A stretch of DNA of 64,000 nt from Nonlabens ulvanivorans. GTDB taxonomy: Bacteria > Bacteroidota > Bacteroidia > Flavobacteriales > Flavobacteriaceae. The stretch spans positions 1,038,183 to 1,102,182 of the forward strand of contig NZ_JPJI01000032.1 of NCBI RefSeq assembly GCF_000732625.1, given 5' to 3'. Position numbers and translations under genes: made by a program. Positions 35,512-45,284 of the stretch are shown here, piece by piece. Under the pieces are notes generated by a model that was not told where the DNA came from, did not search any database, and worked only from the letters and a program-made list of their open reading frames with translations. Position 1 is the stretch's first letter; each line of letters opens with the position of its first letter.

Positions 35512-36246
35512 ATGGAACATATAGAATTATTTTTCAAATCAATCTTTATAGATAATATGGTGTTTGCTACATTCCTAGGGATGTGTTCATACCTTGCTGT
35601 ATCTAAGAAAGTATCTACTGCAGTTGGATTAGGTGCTGCTGTAATTTTTGTACTTGCGATTACGGTACCGTTAAACTGGATGCTAGATCAGTATATATTG
35701 CAGCCTGGAGCTTTAAAGTGGTTAGGGGCAGAGTACGCTTCTTATGACTTAAGTTTCTTATCTTTTATAATGTTTATCGCAACTATTGCTACCATGGTGC
35801 AATTAGTAGAAATTATAGTAGAGAAATTCTCGCCATCACTATATAATTCACTAGGTATATTTTTACCACTTATTGCAGTAAACTGTGCGATATTAGGTGG
35901 ATCATTATTTATGCAATCTAGAGAGATTGCTACTTTAGGATTAGCTACCACTTATGGTGTAGGTTCTGGTATAGGATGGTTTTTAGCAATATTAGCTATT
36001 GCAGCGATACGTGAAAAAATACGCTATTCATCTGTGCCAGCTCCGTTAAGAGGACTAGGGATTACATTTATTATTACTGGATTAATGGCCATCGGTTTTA
36101 TGAGCTTTGGTGGAATGTTAACAGGCGGTGATGAAGAGGAAAAATCAGATACAAATGAGTTATCTGTAATGCCGGTAGATGAAAGTAATGAGTTGACTAT
36201 ACAAGCGACTGCATTAGAAGACAAACTAACACAAGTAAACCAGTAA
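35512..36246 (+). CDS. nqrE: Na+-translocating NADH:quinone reductase subunit E
   Basis: A 244-residue membrane protein with six helices, homologous to RnfA/NqrE. The segments [48 protein letters not shown] and [19 protein letters not shown] are characteristic, with Cys in GMCSYLAV and VNCAILGG as the expected Fe-S ligands shared with NqrD. The C terminus has an acidic hydrophilic tail of ~40 residues ([23 protein letters not shown]) that is longer than in Vibrio NqrE as I remember it. Confidence 0.96.
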   Translation: MEHIELFFKSIFIDNMVFATFLGMCSYLAVSKKVSTAVGLGAAVIFVLAITVPLNWMLDQYILQPGALKWLGAEYASYDLSFLSFIMFIATIATMVQLVEIIVEKFSPSLYNSLGIFLPLIAVNCAILGGSLFMQSREIATLGLATTYGVGSGIGWFLAILAIAAIREKIRYSSVPAPLRGLGITFIITGLMAIGFMSFGGMLTGGDEEEKSDTNELSVMPVDESNELTIQATALEDKLTQVNQ

Positions 36247-36250
36247 TAGA

Positions 36251-37558
36251 ATGATATTAGCAGCAGGAACTACGGGAACGATTATTGCTACAGTAGCAGC
36301 GTTTTTACTATTAACCTCGTTATTAGTAACGCTTCTTTTAGTAGTAAAGCAAAAATTATCTCCATCTGGTCCAGTGACCATTAACGTGAATGGAGAAAGA
36401 GATTTAACGACTGGATCTGGTAGTACTTTATTAAGTACATTAGGTGATAATAAACTATTCTTACCATCTGCATGTGGTGGTGGTGGGACATGTATCCAGT
36501 GTAAGTGTATAGTAAAAGAAGGTGGTGGAGGAATACTTCCTACTGAAGAGCCACATTTCTCACGTAAAGAAATCGCCGAAGGATGGAGATTAGGTTGCCA
36601 GGTTAAGGTAAAACAAGACATGGTGATTGAGATTCCTGAAGAGGTTTTTGGTATTAAGAAATGGGAAGCAGAAGTAGTTCGTAATTATAACGTTGCTTCT
36701 TTTATTAAAGAATTTGTAGTGCGTCTTCCAGAAGATATGCATTATGAAGCTGGTGGATATATTCAAATCGAAATTCCAGAATGTACTGTGAATTTTAAAG
36801 ATATGGATATCACAGCTCACCCAGAAGAGCATGATACAGCAGACAAATTTCAAGCAGAATGGGATAAGTTTAACTTATGGCCACTTGTAATGAAAAACCC
36901 GGAAACTGTTGAAAGAGCATATTCTATGGCTTCTTACCCTGCAGAAGGTCGTGATATTATGTTAAATGTACGTATTGCTACGCCGCCATGGGATAGAGCA
37001 AAGAACGGATGGATGGATGTAAATCCTGGTGTTGCTAGTTCTTACATATTCAACCAGAAACCTGGTGATAAAGTTGTAGTATCAGGTCCTTATGGAGAGT
37101 TCTTTATCAACGAATCTGAAGCAGAAATGCTTTATGTAGGTGGTGGAGCAGGAATGGCGCCTATGCGTTCTCACTTGTATCACTTATTCCGTACTTTGAA
37201 GACTGGTAGAAAAGTGACTTATTGGTATGGTGGTCGATCTAAACGAGAATTATTCTACTTGGATCACTTTAGAGCATTAGAAAAAGATTTTCCTAATTTC
37301 AAATTTTACCTTGCATTGTCTGAACCATTAGAAGAAGATAATTGGAAAGTAAAAGACGGTATAGATGGTGAAGGTGATGGATTTGTAGGTTTCATTCACA
37401 ACTGTGTAATTGAAAACTATTTAAATCATCATGATACACCAGAAGATATTGAGTTATATTTCTGTGGTCCACCATTGATGAATCAAGCGGTTCAAAAAAT
37501 GGGTGAGGATTTTGGAATTCCAGATGAGAACATCAGATTTGATGACTTTGGAGGATAA
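36251..37558 (+). CDS. nqrF: Na+-translocating NADH:quinone reductase subunit F
   Basis: A 435-residue electron entry subunit. A single N-terminal membrane helix is followed by a 2Fe-2S ferredoxin domain ([14 protein letters not shown] with the fourth Cys in RLGCQVKV). The FAD-binding domain ([12 protein letters not shown]) and the NADH-binding domain ([42 protein letters not shown]) complete it, ending in the standard [12 protein letters not shown] reduces FAD, then the 2Fe-2S centre, then the NqrD/E iron. It closes the operon at a strong terminator. Confidence 0.97.
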   Translation: MILAAGTTGTIIATVAAFLLLTSLLVTLLLVVKQKLSPSGPVTINVNGERDLTTGSGSTLLSTLGDNKLFLPSACGGGGTCIQCKCIVKEGGGGILPTEEPHFSRKEIAEGWRLGCQVKVKQDMVIEIPEEVFGIKKWEAEVVRNYNVASFIKEFVVRLPEDMHYEAGGYIQIEIPECTVNFKDMDITAHPEEHDTADKFQAEWDKFNLWPLVMKNPETVERAYSMASYPAEGRDIMLNVRIATPPWDRAKNGWMDVNPGVASSYIFNQKPGDKVVVSGPYGEFFINESEAEMLYVGGGAGMAPMRSHLYHLFRTLKTGRKVTYWYGGRSKRELFYLDHFRALEKDFPNFKFYLALSEPLEEDNWKVKDGIDGEGDGFVGFIHNCVIENYLNHHDTPEDIELYFCGPPLMNQAVQKMGEDFGIPDENIRFDDFGG

Positions 37559-37580
37559 TAATCAATTTTATCTCAATCAT

Positions 37581-37610
37581 AAAAAACCCGACTTTATAGT
37601 CGGGTTTTTT
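37581..37610 (+). terminator. Terminator of the nqr operon
   Basis: 12-nt arms AAAAAACCCGAC and complement with a 6-nt loop, 22 bp after nqrF. Confidence 0.93.
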
Positions 37611-37727
37611 ATTTTATAGAATCGAGATATCCTCATTATTAAGAGTCTCTGACCTACAGATTGTTCAGTGAATATGTTATTTGTGCTAGGTCAAACTGAT
37701 TTATAGATAATGATCTATAGTCGGTTT

Positions 37728-39062
37728 TTATACTTTTCTTTTCGTTAAGCCATAATAGGCGATATAACCATAACAAAATGTGAGACATAGAAAAGCAATT
37801 CCTAGTCCTTGACCGGTTAGATTACCATCTTCATCAGTACTCATGGCATCAGCTATTGTTCCTATAAGCTTTGGTATAATAGCTCCACCGACAATTGCCA
37901 TTACTAGTAATCCTGAAGCTTGTGCTTTTAAATTATCTAGTCCATTTAAAGCTAGACTGAAGATAGTAGGAAACATGATCGAGTTAAATAGTCCTACCGC
38001 TAGTATGGTAAACATGGCAGTCGTTCCGTTACTGCTCACTGATATAACTATCATTGTTATAGCAAGTAATCCGAAAATCATAAGTAATCTGCCACTACTA
38101 ATAAAACGCATTAAAAAAGCTCCAATAAATCTACCAATCATCGCTCCACCCCAATATAGCGTTACAAACGATCCTAATACAGCTTTAGCATCTAATTTAT
38201 CAATGTCTTTACCGACTAACAGAAACGAAGATAGACCTCTTAAAAACTCGTTGTTTTTAATGTTTTCTATTACATCGAGTTCTTGAAAATAATTGACCAA
38301 AAAGCTGCCGATTGAAACTTCAGCTCCTACATACATGAATATACCCAACATTCCAAATAGGAATTTTTTATTACTTAATAGTTGAGAGTATCCACCAACT
38401 GGAGCTGCTTTAATTAAAGAAGGTAGTTTTTTCCAACCAAAAATAGCGGCAAGTGCAAATAGTATGAGTGCGATTATGATAAATGGTTCTTGAACCGTTA
38501 ATGCCTCACTCGCATAATAATCTAAGCGATCTGACTCATTGAGTTTCTCAATCGCTTTACTGTCCATTACGGTATCACTTAGTAAAAATAAAGCTCCAAT
38601 TATAGGTGCTAATAAGGTTCCGAAACTATTGAACGCTTGTGATAGATTAAGTCTGCTTGAAGCTGTTTTCTCATCACCTAGTAGTGTGACATAAGGATTT
38701 GCAGCTACCTGTAATAAGGTAATCCCAGCTGCCAATGTGAAAAAAGCGGTAATAAATATCCAAAACTCTCTCATGCTTGCAGCTGGATAAAATAGTATAC
38801 AAGCTATTCCCATAATACATAGTCCTATCACAATTCCACGTTGATATCCTATTCTTTCAAGTAAAAAACTTGATGGTATGGCAAAGCAGAAGAATGCTCC
38901 AAAGAATGCTAGTTGTACCATTATGGATTGTCCATAACTTAATTCAAATACATCTTTCAATCTAGGTACTAAGGCATCCACTAAAACGGTTATAAAACCC
39001 CACATAAAAAATAAGGTCGCCAAAAAGGCAAATGCTGTGTTGTAATTATCTTTTGATTTCAT
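37728..39062 (-). CDS. FucP/GluP-family sugar:H+ symporter (MFS)
   Basis: A 444-residue major facilitator with about twelve helices. Family segments are FFMWGFITVLVDALVPRLKDVFELSYGQ and FFGAFFCFAIPSSFLLERIGYQRG at the N terminus, and ANPYVTLLGDEKTASSRLNLSQAFNSFGTLLAPIIGA in the middle (read in parts), which place it with the fucose/glucose/galactose symporters. It is the last gene of an operon with a GH92 mannosidase and a glycosylasparaginase, spaced by 10 and 6 bp. A mannose or another glycoprotein-derived sugar is therefore the likely substrate, by inference from context. Confidence 0.9.
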   Translation of the reverse strand: MKSKDNYNTAFAFLATLFFMWGFITVLVDALVPRLKDVFELSYGQSIMVQLAFFGAFFCFAIPSSFLLERIGYQRGIVIGLCIMGIACILFYPAASMREFWIFITAFFTLAAGITLLQVAANPYVTLLGDEKTASSRLNLSQAFNSFGTLLAPIIGALFLLSDTVMDSKAIEKLNESDRLDYYASEALTVQEPFIIIALILFALAAIFGWKKLPSLIKAAPVGGYSQLLSNKKFLFGMLGIFMYVGAEVSIGSFLVNYFQELDVIENIKNNEFLRGLSSFLLVGKDIDKLDAKAVLGSFVTLYWGGAMIGRFIGAFLMRFISSGRLLMIFGLLAITMIVISVSSNGTTAMFTILAVGLFNSIMFPTIFSLALNGLDNLKAQASGLLVMAIVGGAIIPKLIGTIADAMSTDEDGNLTGQGLGIAFLCLTFCYGYIAYYGLTKRKV

Positions 39063-39072
39063 TGGTATGTTT

Positions 39073-40056
39073 CTATGAGTCCAGTGTTGCTGCTGATGTT
39101 ATACGTGAATTAGTACCATCTTTATACTGCATCATTGCAAATCCAGGATGAATACAGTAACTGCCAGTTTCCCCTTTCTTATTGAGAGCGATATAAGCTA
39201 CTTGAAAATTTTCTATGTTTTTATTTTTGGTAACGATGCGTTGTACAGCTTCTTCACAAGCTTCTTGTGGTGTTTTACCTTGTCTCATCAATTCAACAAT
39301 TAAAAAACTACCTACGGTTTTCATGATTTCCTCACCCATTCCAGTAGCAGCGGCGCCACCTATCTCATTGTCTACAAACAAACCGGACCCAATTATAGGA
39401 GAATCACCTACACGACCTTTCATTTTATATGAAAGTCCAGATGTGGTACAAGCTCCAGCGATATCACCATGTTGATCCATGCATAGCATTCCTATAGTAT
39501 CATGATTTTCTATGTTAATAATAGGTTTGTATTCGCTAGTTTTGAGCCATTCTCTATAAGCAGCCTCTGAAGAATCGGTAAGTAGTTGCTCTGCTTGAAA
39601 GCCATTTTTATACGCCAGTTCTTCGGCGCCTTTACCAGCTAACATGACGTGTGGAGTTTCTTCCATGACAACTTTAGCCAATGCAGCAACATTAGTAATA
39701 TTTTCAACGCAAACTACAGCACCACAATCACCGTTTGAATTCATTACACAGGCATCTAAGGTTACGTTACCTTCTCGATCTGGTGCGCCTCCTTTACCTA
39801 CTGTGGTGTTTTTTATGTTTTCTTCTTCTACAGCTACACCTTTGATTGCTGCATCAAGTGCTGCCATACCAGATTCTAATGCTTCACCAGCAGCTTGATT
39901 TGCTTTTGTAAAACCCCAAGTGCAAATAGCTACAGGTGCTGTTTTATTTGTCATAATCGATTTATTTGTTGATTCTACACACGACAGTAATGTAGCGCCC
40001 AACGTAAACGCAGCACTACCTTGAGCTGTTTTTTTTATAAATTGTCTTCTTTTCAA
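39073..40056 (-). CDS. Glycosylasparaginase (N4-(beta-N-acetylglucosaminyl)-L-asparaginase)
   Basis: A 327-residue N-terminal-nucleophile hydrolase that cleaves the GlcNAc-asparagine link left after N-glycan trimming. The catalytic Thr is in NHDTIGMLCMDQHGDIAGACTTSG near residue 186; autoproteolysis before this Thr yields alpha and beta subunits. SPIIGSGLFVDNEIGGAAATGMGEE holds substrate contacts. The N terminus MKRRQFIKK plus GATLLSC suggests a Tat-type signal with a lipobox, so export to the periplasm or outer membrane is likely. It lies between the GH92 gene and a sugar symporter gene. Confidence 0.93.
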   Translation of the reverse strand: MKRRQFIKKTAQGSAAFTLGATLLSCVESTNKSIMTNKTAPVAICTWGFTKANQAAGEALESGMAALDAAIKGVAVEEENIKNTTVGKGGAPDREGNVTLDACVMNSNGDCGAVVCVENITNVAALAKVVMEETPHVMLAGKGAEELAYKNGFQAEQLLTDSSEAAYREWLKTSEYKPIINIENHDTIGMLCMDQHGDIAGACTTSGLSYKMKGRVGDSPIIGSGLFVDNEIGGAAATGMGEEIMKTVGSFLIVELMRQGKTPQEACEEAVQRIVTKNKNIENFQVAYIALNKKGETGSYCIHPGFAMMQYKDGTNSRITSAATLDS

Positions 40057-40062
40057 TCTGGT

Positions 40063-42993
40063 TTAGTTTACGTTAATTTCATCTATGAAAATCCATGAGG
40101 TACCGTCAAAAGGATATCCCAAATGCCATTCAGGTAGTTTTCCATATGTGATGGCTTTCATTTTAATAAACTTAATTTTATCCTGAATGTCAGGAGTTTC
40201 TAGGCGAGGTCTAAAGACTTTAGACACTTCTTCTTTTCCTGTTTCTGGTAAATTACGATTTATGTTTTTTACCATTTCACCATTTTCATTGTAGAATTCA
40301 AAAGTTACAGTCTTAGGCCAGAAAATCCAACTGCGTTGATCTTTTAAGAAACCTACTTCTATACTACTAATTGTTCTAGGGTTGCCTAAATCTATAGTCA
40401 CATTTAAGTCTTCATTCTGAGTTCCTTGCCAGGCTCCAGAACGGAAATCTTCAGTTCCTCTCATGCCATCGATTAATGCATTATTACCACCAGCGCTATA
40501 CTCGTTTGCATAAGAATGCTCAAGAGTCACCTTCATGTTTTTATCATATTTATAAAAAGCGGTGGTAACCACTGGACTTTTTTTATCTTCCATACGAGCT
40601 ATCACAGATAATGTTCCCGCATTATATAAAGTAATAGGGGATTTATATTCTTGCCATGCAGACTCATCTCTGGAGTAGAACATAGTTGCATTTTCATTAA
40701 CCTGATTTAAATGAATGACGGTAGAGTCTGCAAATGCGATTTTACCTTTTTCTATAAATGGAGGTGTGATAATAAGTTCATCTTTAATAGAAGATACTGG
40801 CCAGTTTTCTTGAACTGTTCCCCAATCGGTTGCTTCGTTACTCATCTCAAACGCTAGCGTACCACCATTCAATATAAGATCGTGAGTTATGTGAGAGTTG
40901 TAATGTGGTTGAGAATTCGCTTTCGCGGAAGCGATATACTTACCATCACCATGCTTCTCTATAGTGAATTGCTTTCCATTTTCCAGATTGATCGTCGCTT
41001 TGTCAAAAAGAGGTGTTCCTATCACATATTCATTTGATCCTGGAGTCACCGGATAAAACCCTAGCGAACTGAGTACATACCAAGCGCTCATCTGTCCACA
41101 GTCTTCATTACCAGACACTCCATCTGGCGCATTGTGATAGAGTGAGGTTAATATTTCATAAACTTTCTCTTGGGTTTTATACGGTTTGCCTACATAGTTG
41201 TACAGATAAGCCATATGGTGGCTAGGTTCATTGCCATGTGCATATTGACCTATAAGACCAGTAATATCTGCTTGATGACGTCCTGAAGTTTTCATGGATG
41301 CATTGAACATTTCGTCTAGATGTTTTTCATAAGCCGCATTTCCTCCCATTAATTTAATATGGCCAGAGATGTCCTGTGGAGTATATAAGCTATACTGCCA
41401 TGCGTTTGCCTCAGTGTAATTAAAGTTCACCTCTTCAGGCTTGAACGGTGCAAACCAGGTATTGCGCATTCTACCTTGAAGAAAACCTGTGGCTGGATTA
41501 TATAGATTTTTGTAATACTGTGCTCTTTGAATATAAGTTTTGTAATCGTCAGGTTTTTTTAATTCTTGAGCCAGTTGTGCAATGGTCCAGTCATCATAAG
41601 CATATTCTAGCGTTTTAGAAACAGACTCACTTTCCAATTCTACGGGAATAAATCCTAATGATTTATAAGAATCTAAGCCTAATTTATCTCTAGTTGCACT
41701 GTGTTTCATAGCCTCAAAAGCTAGGTCTACATCATAGTCGCGTATTCCTTTCATGTAAGCATCGGCTATTACAGGTACGGCGTGGTAACCTATCATACAG
41801 CCGGTGTAATTACCGCTCAAATCCCAGATGGGCATAATGCCACCTTCCTTATATTTAGCAGTAAAGGTGTTGATAAAATCATTAGTTCGTTCTTGTTCAA
41901 TAATGGTATATAATGGATGAGCAGCTCGATAAGTATCCCACAATGAAAATACTGTGTAGTAATCAAAATCTTGTGTTTCGTAAATTTCTAGATCCATTCC
42001 TCTGTAACGACCATCTACATCTTGATATAAATTTGGAGCAATCATGGTGTGATATAGAGCGCTGTAGAAATTTACTTTGTTATCGTGATTATCATCTTCA
42101 ATAACGATTTTATTTAACTGTTTTTCCCAAGCATCGTTTGCCTCTTTTTTAATGGTGTCAAATTTTTTTTCACCTATTTCAGCTTCAAGATTGCGTTTTG
42201 CTCCTTCTTTATCTACTGGACTTATTCCTATTTTGATGGTGACTGGTTCATTATCGGGATTGTCCAGTTCTAGGGCTTCAATTTCTGGTGTAGTTATGTA
42301 CTTACGATTCCAGTTTTTAATAGGATGCGATGTTTTTATATAGAAATAGAGCATTTGCTTAGTAGCCCATGCGCTGGAATATCGTTTTCCAGTAATCTCA
42401 GTATCGGATAAGAATTGTACATCATGCTCTAGTAATTTATCTCTATGTAATAAGTCTAGGATGACGTATTGGTTCTTGCTTTCGCGAAAGCGATATTCAT
42501 GCATTCCTGCACGTTCTGTAACTGTTAATCGCACGTCTATATCAGTATCGTCCAGATGCACTTCATAATATCCGGGACTTGCTTTTTCATTATCGTGAGA
42601 GAATTTTGAAGAGTAGCCTTCTTTTCCATCGGCACCGTTGTGTAGAGTAGGCTTTGTAGTAGGCATCAAAAGAATATCGCCGTAATCGCTTACTCCTGTT
42701 CCGCTTAAATGAGTATGTGAGAATCCATAAATCACATCGTCTGTATAATGATAACCACTACATCCATCCCAACCATCGAGTCTAGTGTCTGGACTCAATT
42801 GCATCATTCCAAAAGGCATCGTCGCGCCAGGATAAGTGTGCCCATGTCCACCAGTTCCTATGAAGGTGTTGACGTATTCTGTAAGTGGTCTGTCTGTTTT
42901 TGCTACAGAATTGTCAGTTATGATAGTTTCATTTTTCTGTTGACAGGAAAACATAAGAATTGTAAAGAGTGCGCATAGTGCTATTCTTTTCAT
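40063..42993 (-). CDS. GH92 alpha-1,2-mannosidase-type lipoprotein
   Basis: A 976-residue lipoprotein (lipobox LMFSC). GH92 hallmarks are YVNTFIGTGGHGHTYPGATMPFGMMQLSPD at the N terminus, GYHYTDDVIYGFSHTHLSGTG, FSLWDTYRAAHPLYT and GNEDCGQMSAWYVLSSLGFYPVTPGS (each given in part), with the acidic catalytic residues in this last region. GH92 enzymes are Ca2+-dependent exo-alpha-mannosidases, mostly alpha-1,2, of N-glycan breakdown. After the catalytic core (to ~residue 720) come a chitobiase-C-like segment and a discoidin-like domain (VTIDLGNPRTISSIEVGF). Two palindrome copies fall in the gene, encoding YRFRESKN and IASAKANS. Confidence 0.93.
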   Translation of the reverse strand: MKRIALCALFTILMFSCQQKNETIITDNSVAKTDRPLTEYVNTFIGTGGHGHTYPGATMPFGMMQLSPDTRLDGWDGCSGYHYTDDVIYGFSHTHLSGTGVSDYGDILLMPTTKPTLHNGADGKEGYSSKFSHDNEKASPGYYEVHLDDTDIDVRLTVTERAGMHEYRFRESKNQYVILDLLHRDKLLEHDVQFLSDTEITGKRYSSAWATKQMLYFYIKTSHPIKNWNRKYITTPEIEALELDNPDNEPVTIKIGISPVDKEGAKRNLEAEIGEKKFDTIKKEANDAWEKQLNKIVIEDDNHDNKVNFYSALYHTMIAPNLYQDVDGRYRGMDLEIYETQDFDYYTVFSLWDTYRAAHPLYTIIEQERTNDFINTFTAKYKEGGIMPIWDLSGNYTGCMIGYHAVPVIADAYMKGIRDYDVDLAFEAMKHSATRDKLGLDSYKSLGFIPVELESESVSKTLEYAYDDWTIAQLAQELKKPDDYKTYIQRAQYYKNLYNPATGFLQGRMRNTWFAPFKPEEVNFNYTEANAWQYSLYTPQDISGHIKLMGGNAAYEKHLDEMFNASMKTSGRHQADITGLIGQYAHGNEPSHHMAYLYNYVGKPYKTQEKVYEILTSLYHNAPDGVSGNEDCGQMSAWYVLSSLGFYPVTPGSNEYVIGTPLFDKATINLENGKQFTIEKHGDGKYIASAKANSQPHYNSHITHDLILNGGTLAFEMSNEATDWGTVQENWPVSSIKDELIITPPFIEKGKIAFADSTVIHLNQVNENATMFYSRDESAWQEYKSPITLYNAGTLSVIARMEDKKSPVVTTAFYKYDKNMKVTLEHSYANEYSAGGNNALIDGMRGTEDFRSGAWQGTQNEDLNVTIDLGNPRTISSIEVGFLKDQRSWIFWPKTVTFEFYNENGEMVKNINRNLPETGKEEVSKVFRPRLETPDIQDKIKFIKMKAITYGKLPEWHLGYPFDGTSWIFIDEINVN
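40918..40933. repeat. Iterated palindrome inside GH92 gene, variant copy A
   Basis: CGCTTTCGCGGAAGCG, one base off the consensus. Read as ASAKA (Phe to Ser in the usual AFAKA). Confidence 0.88.
42478..42491. repeat. Iterated palindrome inside GH92 gene, copy B
   Basis: GCTTTCGCGAAAGC read as RFRES in HEYRFRESKNQYV. Confidence 0.95.
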
Positions 42994-43096
42994 AGGTGCA
43001 GAGTCAGTTTGTGCCTAAATATAGTCATATCTAGATTTTTAATAAGCCGCTCGTGGTTTTAAGTAAACCTTTATAGTCTATTGATGAGTTAGTGAC

Positions 43097-43104
43097 TATT
43101 TTTG
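43097..43104 (+). promoter_or_regulatory. -7 promoter box upstream of the apbE pair
   Basis: TATTTTTG followed by TAG, only 4 bp before ATG 43109, so the transcript would be leaderless. A TTG at 43081 is too close (13 bp). Confidence 0.4.
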
Positions 43105-43108
43105 TAGT

Positions 43109-43468
43109 ATGACACCACTTACAGAACAAGAACTGCATCAACTAGCGATGAATATCGTAGGTAAGGAAATGGAAGAATTAGGTTTTGAATTTATATCTAT
43201 AAATTCTAAGCCTAAAAAGAATCCACAGTTTGTGGCACTCAAGGATAAAACATTACATTTTGTAGTAGTACGAGCGATTTCTTATCCTGCAAACCCAGTT
43301 GAGTATGATCAAGTATTTATGAATAAACTTAAAGATCATGGCATTAAATTTAAAGCACGAACTTATTATGCTGGTGTAGGGCTAGCTAATTCAAAAAATT
43401 ACGAAATACCAGTACATCACGAAGAAGATTATACCATTAATTTTGCAGGCCTAATTGAAATCAAATGA
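43109..43468 (+). CDS. Small conserved protein upstream of apbE
   Basis: A 119-residue soluble protein. It has no signal or membrane segment. Segments LTEQELHQLAMNIVGKEMEELGFEF, NPQFVALKDKTLHFVVVRAISYPANPVEYD and YYAGVGLANSKNYEIPVHHEEDYTINF suggest a compact alpha/beta fold. I recall similar proteins next to apbE in other Flavobacteria, sometimes labelled as an Na+-NQR subunit F, but it has no ferredoxin, FAD or NADH motif, so that label is not supported here. It overlaps the apbE start by 4 nt (ATGA), which indicates coupled translation and a possible role in flavinylation or NQR assembly. Confidence 0.75.
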   Translation: MTPLTEQELHQLAMNIVGKEMEELGFEFISINSKPKKNPQFVALKDKTLHFVVVRAISYPANPVEYDQVFMNKLKDHGIKFKARTYYAGVGLANSKNYEIPVHHEEDYTINFAGLIEIK

Positions 43469-44499
43469 AAAAACTAATTCTATTACTTATCCTTATAGTA
43501 ATCTCTTGTGAAAAAAAACAGGAACTAACCGCACCGCAAACTTTTGTAGGCAATGCGATAGGCACCACTTATGGAATTAAAGCTTTTCATGATGTGCCGC
43601 TGGAGCTTACAGAAGATATAGACGCAATAATTGATATGTTTAATCAAAGCATGTCTACTTGGGTACCTGGATCTGATATAAATAGAATTAATGATGGAGA
43701 TTCTACTGTTGTTGTAGGTAAGGCATTTAAAGAAGTTTTTGATGCTGCTCAAGAGATCTATCGCAAGACTGATGGATACTTTGATCCTACAGTTGGAAAC
43801 TTAGTAAACGCTTACGGATTTGGAGCAAATGGTGAACAAACTAGTATTCCATCACAAAAACAAATTGATAGTCTATTACAGTTTGTAGGTTTTTATAAAA
43901 TGGATATACAAAAAACTGCAATTGATGAAGGTTACCACGTGACAACTACACAGCCAGGAATGTTTCTAGAGTATAATGCCATTGCCAAAGGTACGTTAGT
44001 AGATTATATCGCTAGAATGCTGGATGAAAAAGGAGTTGAGAATTATATTGTAGAGGTAGGTGGTGAGGTAATTACTAAAGGTAAAAATCTAGAAAAGGAT
44101 GCACCATTTCTAGTCGGTATTAATGACCCTAAAAGCGGCGCTCAAGGAACTAAGACTCTTATGGCTATTAATTTAGAAGATAAAGCCATGGCAGGTAGTG
44201 GAAATTATCGCAAGTATAAAGTTGATGAGGCGACGGGAATCGAGTACGTTCATACCGTAAATCCTATAACCGGACTAGCTCAACCATCACAGGTCATAGG
44301 TGTTAATGTCATTGCAAATAATTGTACACTAGCAGATGGCTATGCGACAGCTCTTATGGCAATGCCATTAGAAAAATCTAGAGTACTGCTCAAAAACATA
44401 CCAGAAATCGAGGTTATTATAATGTATATTGATGATAATGGAATGCTGCGATTTGAACTCACGCCAGGTTTTAATCAATATATTAAACCACAGATTTAG
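43465..44499 (+). CDS. apbE: FAD:protein FMN transferase, lipoprotein
   Basis: A 344-residue exported enzyme that attaches FMN from FAD to Thr in the (S/A)GAT motif of NqrB/NqrC-type targets. The signal has a lipobox ILIVISC. Family motifs are IGTTYGIK, FDPTVGNLVNAYGFG, EYNAIAKGTLVDYIARML, VEVGGEVITKGKN, MAGSGNYRKY, HTVNPITGL and the metal-binding ADGYATALMAM. The targets NqrB and NqrC are encoded at 32.8-34.8 kb in this window. The 3' end overlaps the convergent methyltransferase gene by 17 nt. Confidence 0.96.
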   Translation: MKKLILLLILIVISCEKKQELTAPQTFVGNAIGTTYGIKAFHDVPLELTEDIDAIIDMFNQSMSTWVPGSDINRINDGDSTVVVGKAFKEVFDAAQEIYRKTDGYFDPTVGNLVNAYGFGANGEQTSIPSQKQIDSLLQFVGFYKMDIQKTAIDEGYHVTTTQPGMFLEYNAIAKGTLVDYIARMLDEKGVENYIVEVGGEVITKGKNLEKDAPFLVGINDPKSGAQGTKTLMAINLEDKAMAGSGNYRKYKVDEATGIEYVHTVNPITGLAQPSQVIGVNVIANNCTLADGYATALMAMPLEKSRVLLKNIPEIEVIIMYIDDNGMLRFELTPGFNQYIKPQI

Positions 44500-45256
44500 T
44501 CACTACAGGGATTAATTCTCCTTTTGCTAGTCTGTATTTATCCACTTCATCTGTAGACAGGTGTGCTGTGTAATCAACGGCATCCACTTGAAATCCAATG
44601 GATTTTAAACGGTCAAAATAATCCATTCCATAAACCCTAACGTGATCATACTGGCCAAAAATCTTAGCGCGTTCTTCTTTATCTGTTATAGAATCATCTT
44701 CAAAGGTTACGTCTCGGTCATTTTCTAACGGAATTTGTAAAATGGCTTTTCCACCAGGTTTTAAGACGCGATACAATTCTTTCATTGCAGTCTCATCATC
44801 AGGAATATGTTCTAAAACATGATTACATAGTATGAAGTCATAACTGTTATCTTCAAACGGTAGGTTACAAATATCTGCCTTGACATCTGCCAGTGGAGAA
44901 AGTAAATCTGTTGTGGTGTATGTTATAGTTTCGCTTTCGCGGAAGCGTTTATAAAAACATTGTTCCGGTGCAAAATGCAATAGCGATTGTGGACGAGTAA
45001 GTAAGTCTGTTTCTCTATTAAGGTACAACCAAAGTAAACGGTGACGTTCTAAGGATAGAGTAGAAGGAGAAAGGACATTTTCTCTCACGATTCCGTAGCC
45101 ATAAGGTAAAAAGCTTTTAAAAGATTTCCCATCTATAGGATCTGTATATCGATCACCACGATACCACCACGCCATTAGCGGACGCACCCAATAGCTCAAG
45201 CTAATAAGCCATGGCCTTGGGATAAGGTTGAGGAAGAATTTGAAGAGTTTTTTCAT
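44483..45256 (-). CDS. Class I SAM-dependent methyltransferase
   Basis: A 257-residue protein. The N-terminal ~90 residues are a less conserved, basic region (FLNLIPRPWLISLSYWVRPLMAWWYRGDRYTDPIDGKSFKSFLPYG), in which the DPIDGKSFKSF part may be a small metal-less ribbon. A methyltransferase domain follows, with SAM-binding segments TTTDLLSPLADVKADICNLPFEDNSYDFILCNHVLEHIPDDETAMKELYRVLKPGGKAIL (read in parts). The substrate is unknown. The palindrome copy encodes KRFRESETITYT just before the SAM-binding region. Confidence 0.88.
   Translation of the reverse strand: MKKLFKFFLNLIPRPWLISLSYWVRPLMAWWYRGDRYTDPIDGKSFKSFLPYGYGIVRENVLSPSTLSLERHRLLWLYLNRETDLLTRPQSLLHFAPEQCFYKRFRESETITYTTTDLLSPLADVKADICNLPFEDNSYDFILCNHVLEHIPDDETAMKELYRVLKPGGKAILQIPLENDRDVTFEDDSITDKEERAKIFGQYDHVRVYGMDYFDRLKSIGFQVDAVDYTAHLSTDEVDKYRLAKGELIPVVTKSVV
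44932..44947. repeat. Iterated palindrome inside methyltransferase gene, variant
   Basis: CGCTTTCGCGGAAGCG. In the gene's reading direction this is CGC TTC CGC GAA AGC, so the single change from consensus is synonymous (Phe TTT to TTC) and RFRES is kept. Confidence 0.9.
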
Positions 45257-45284
45257 TTATCGTTGATCCTATATCACTCCTTAC

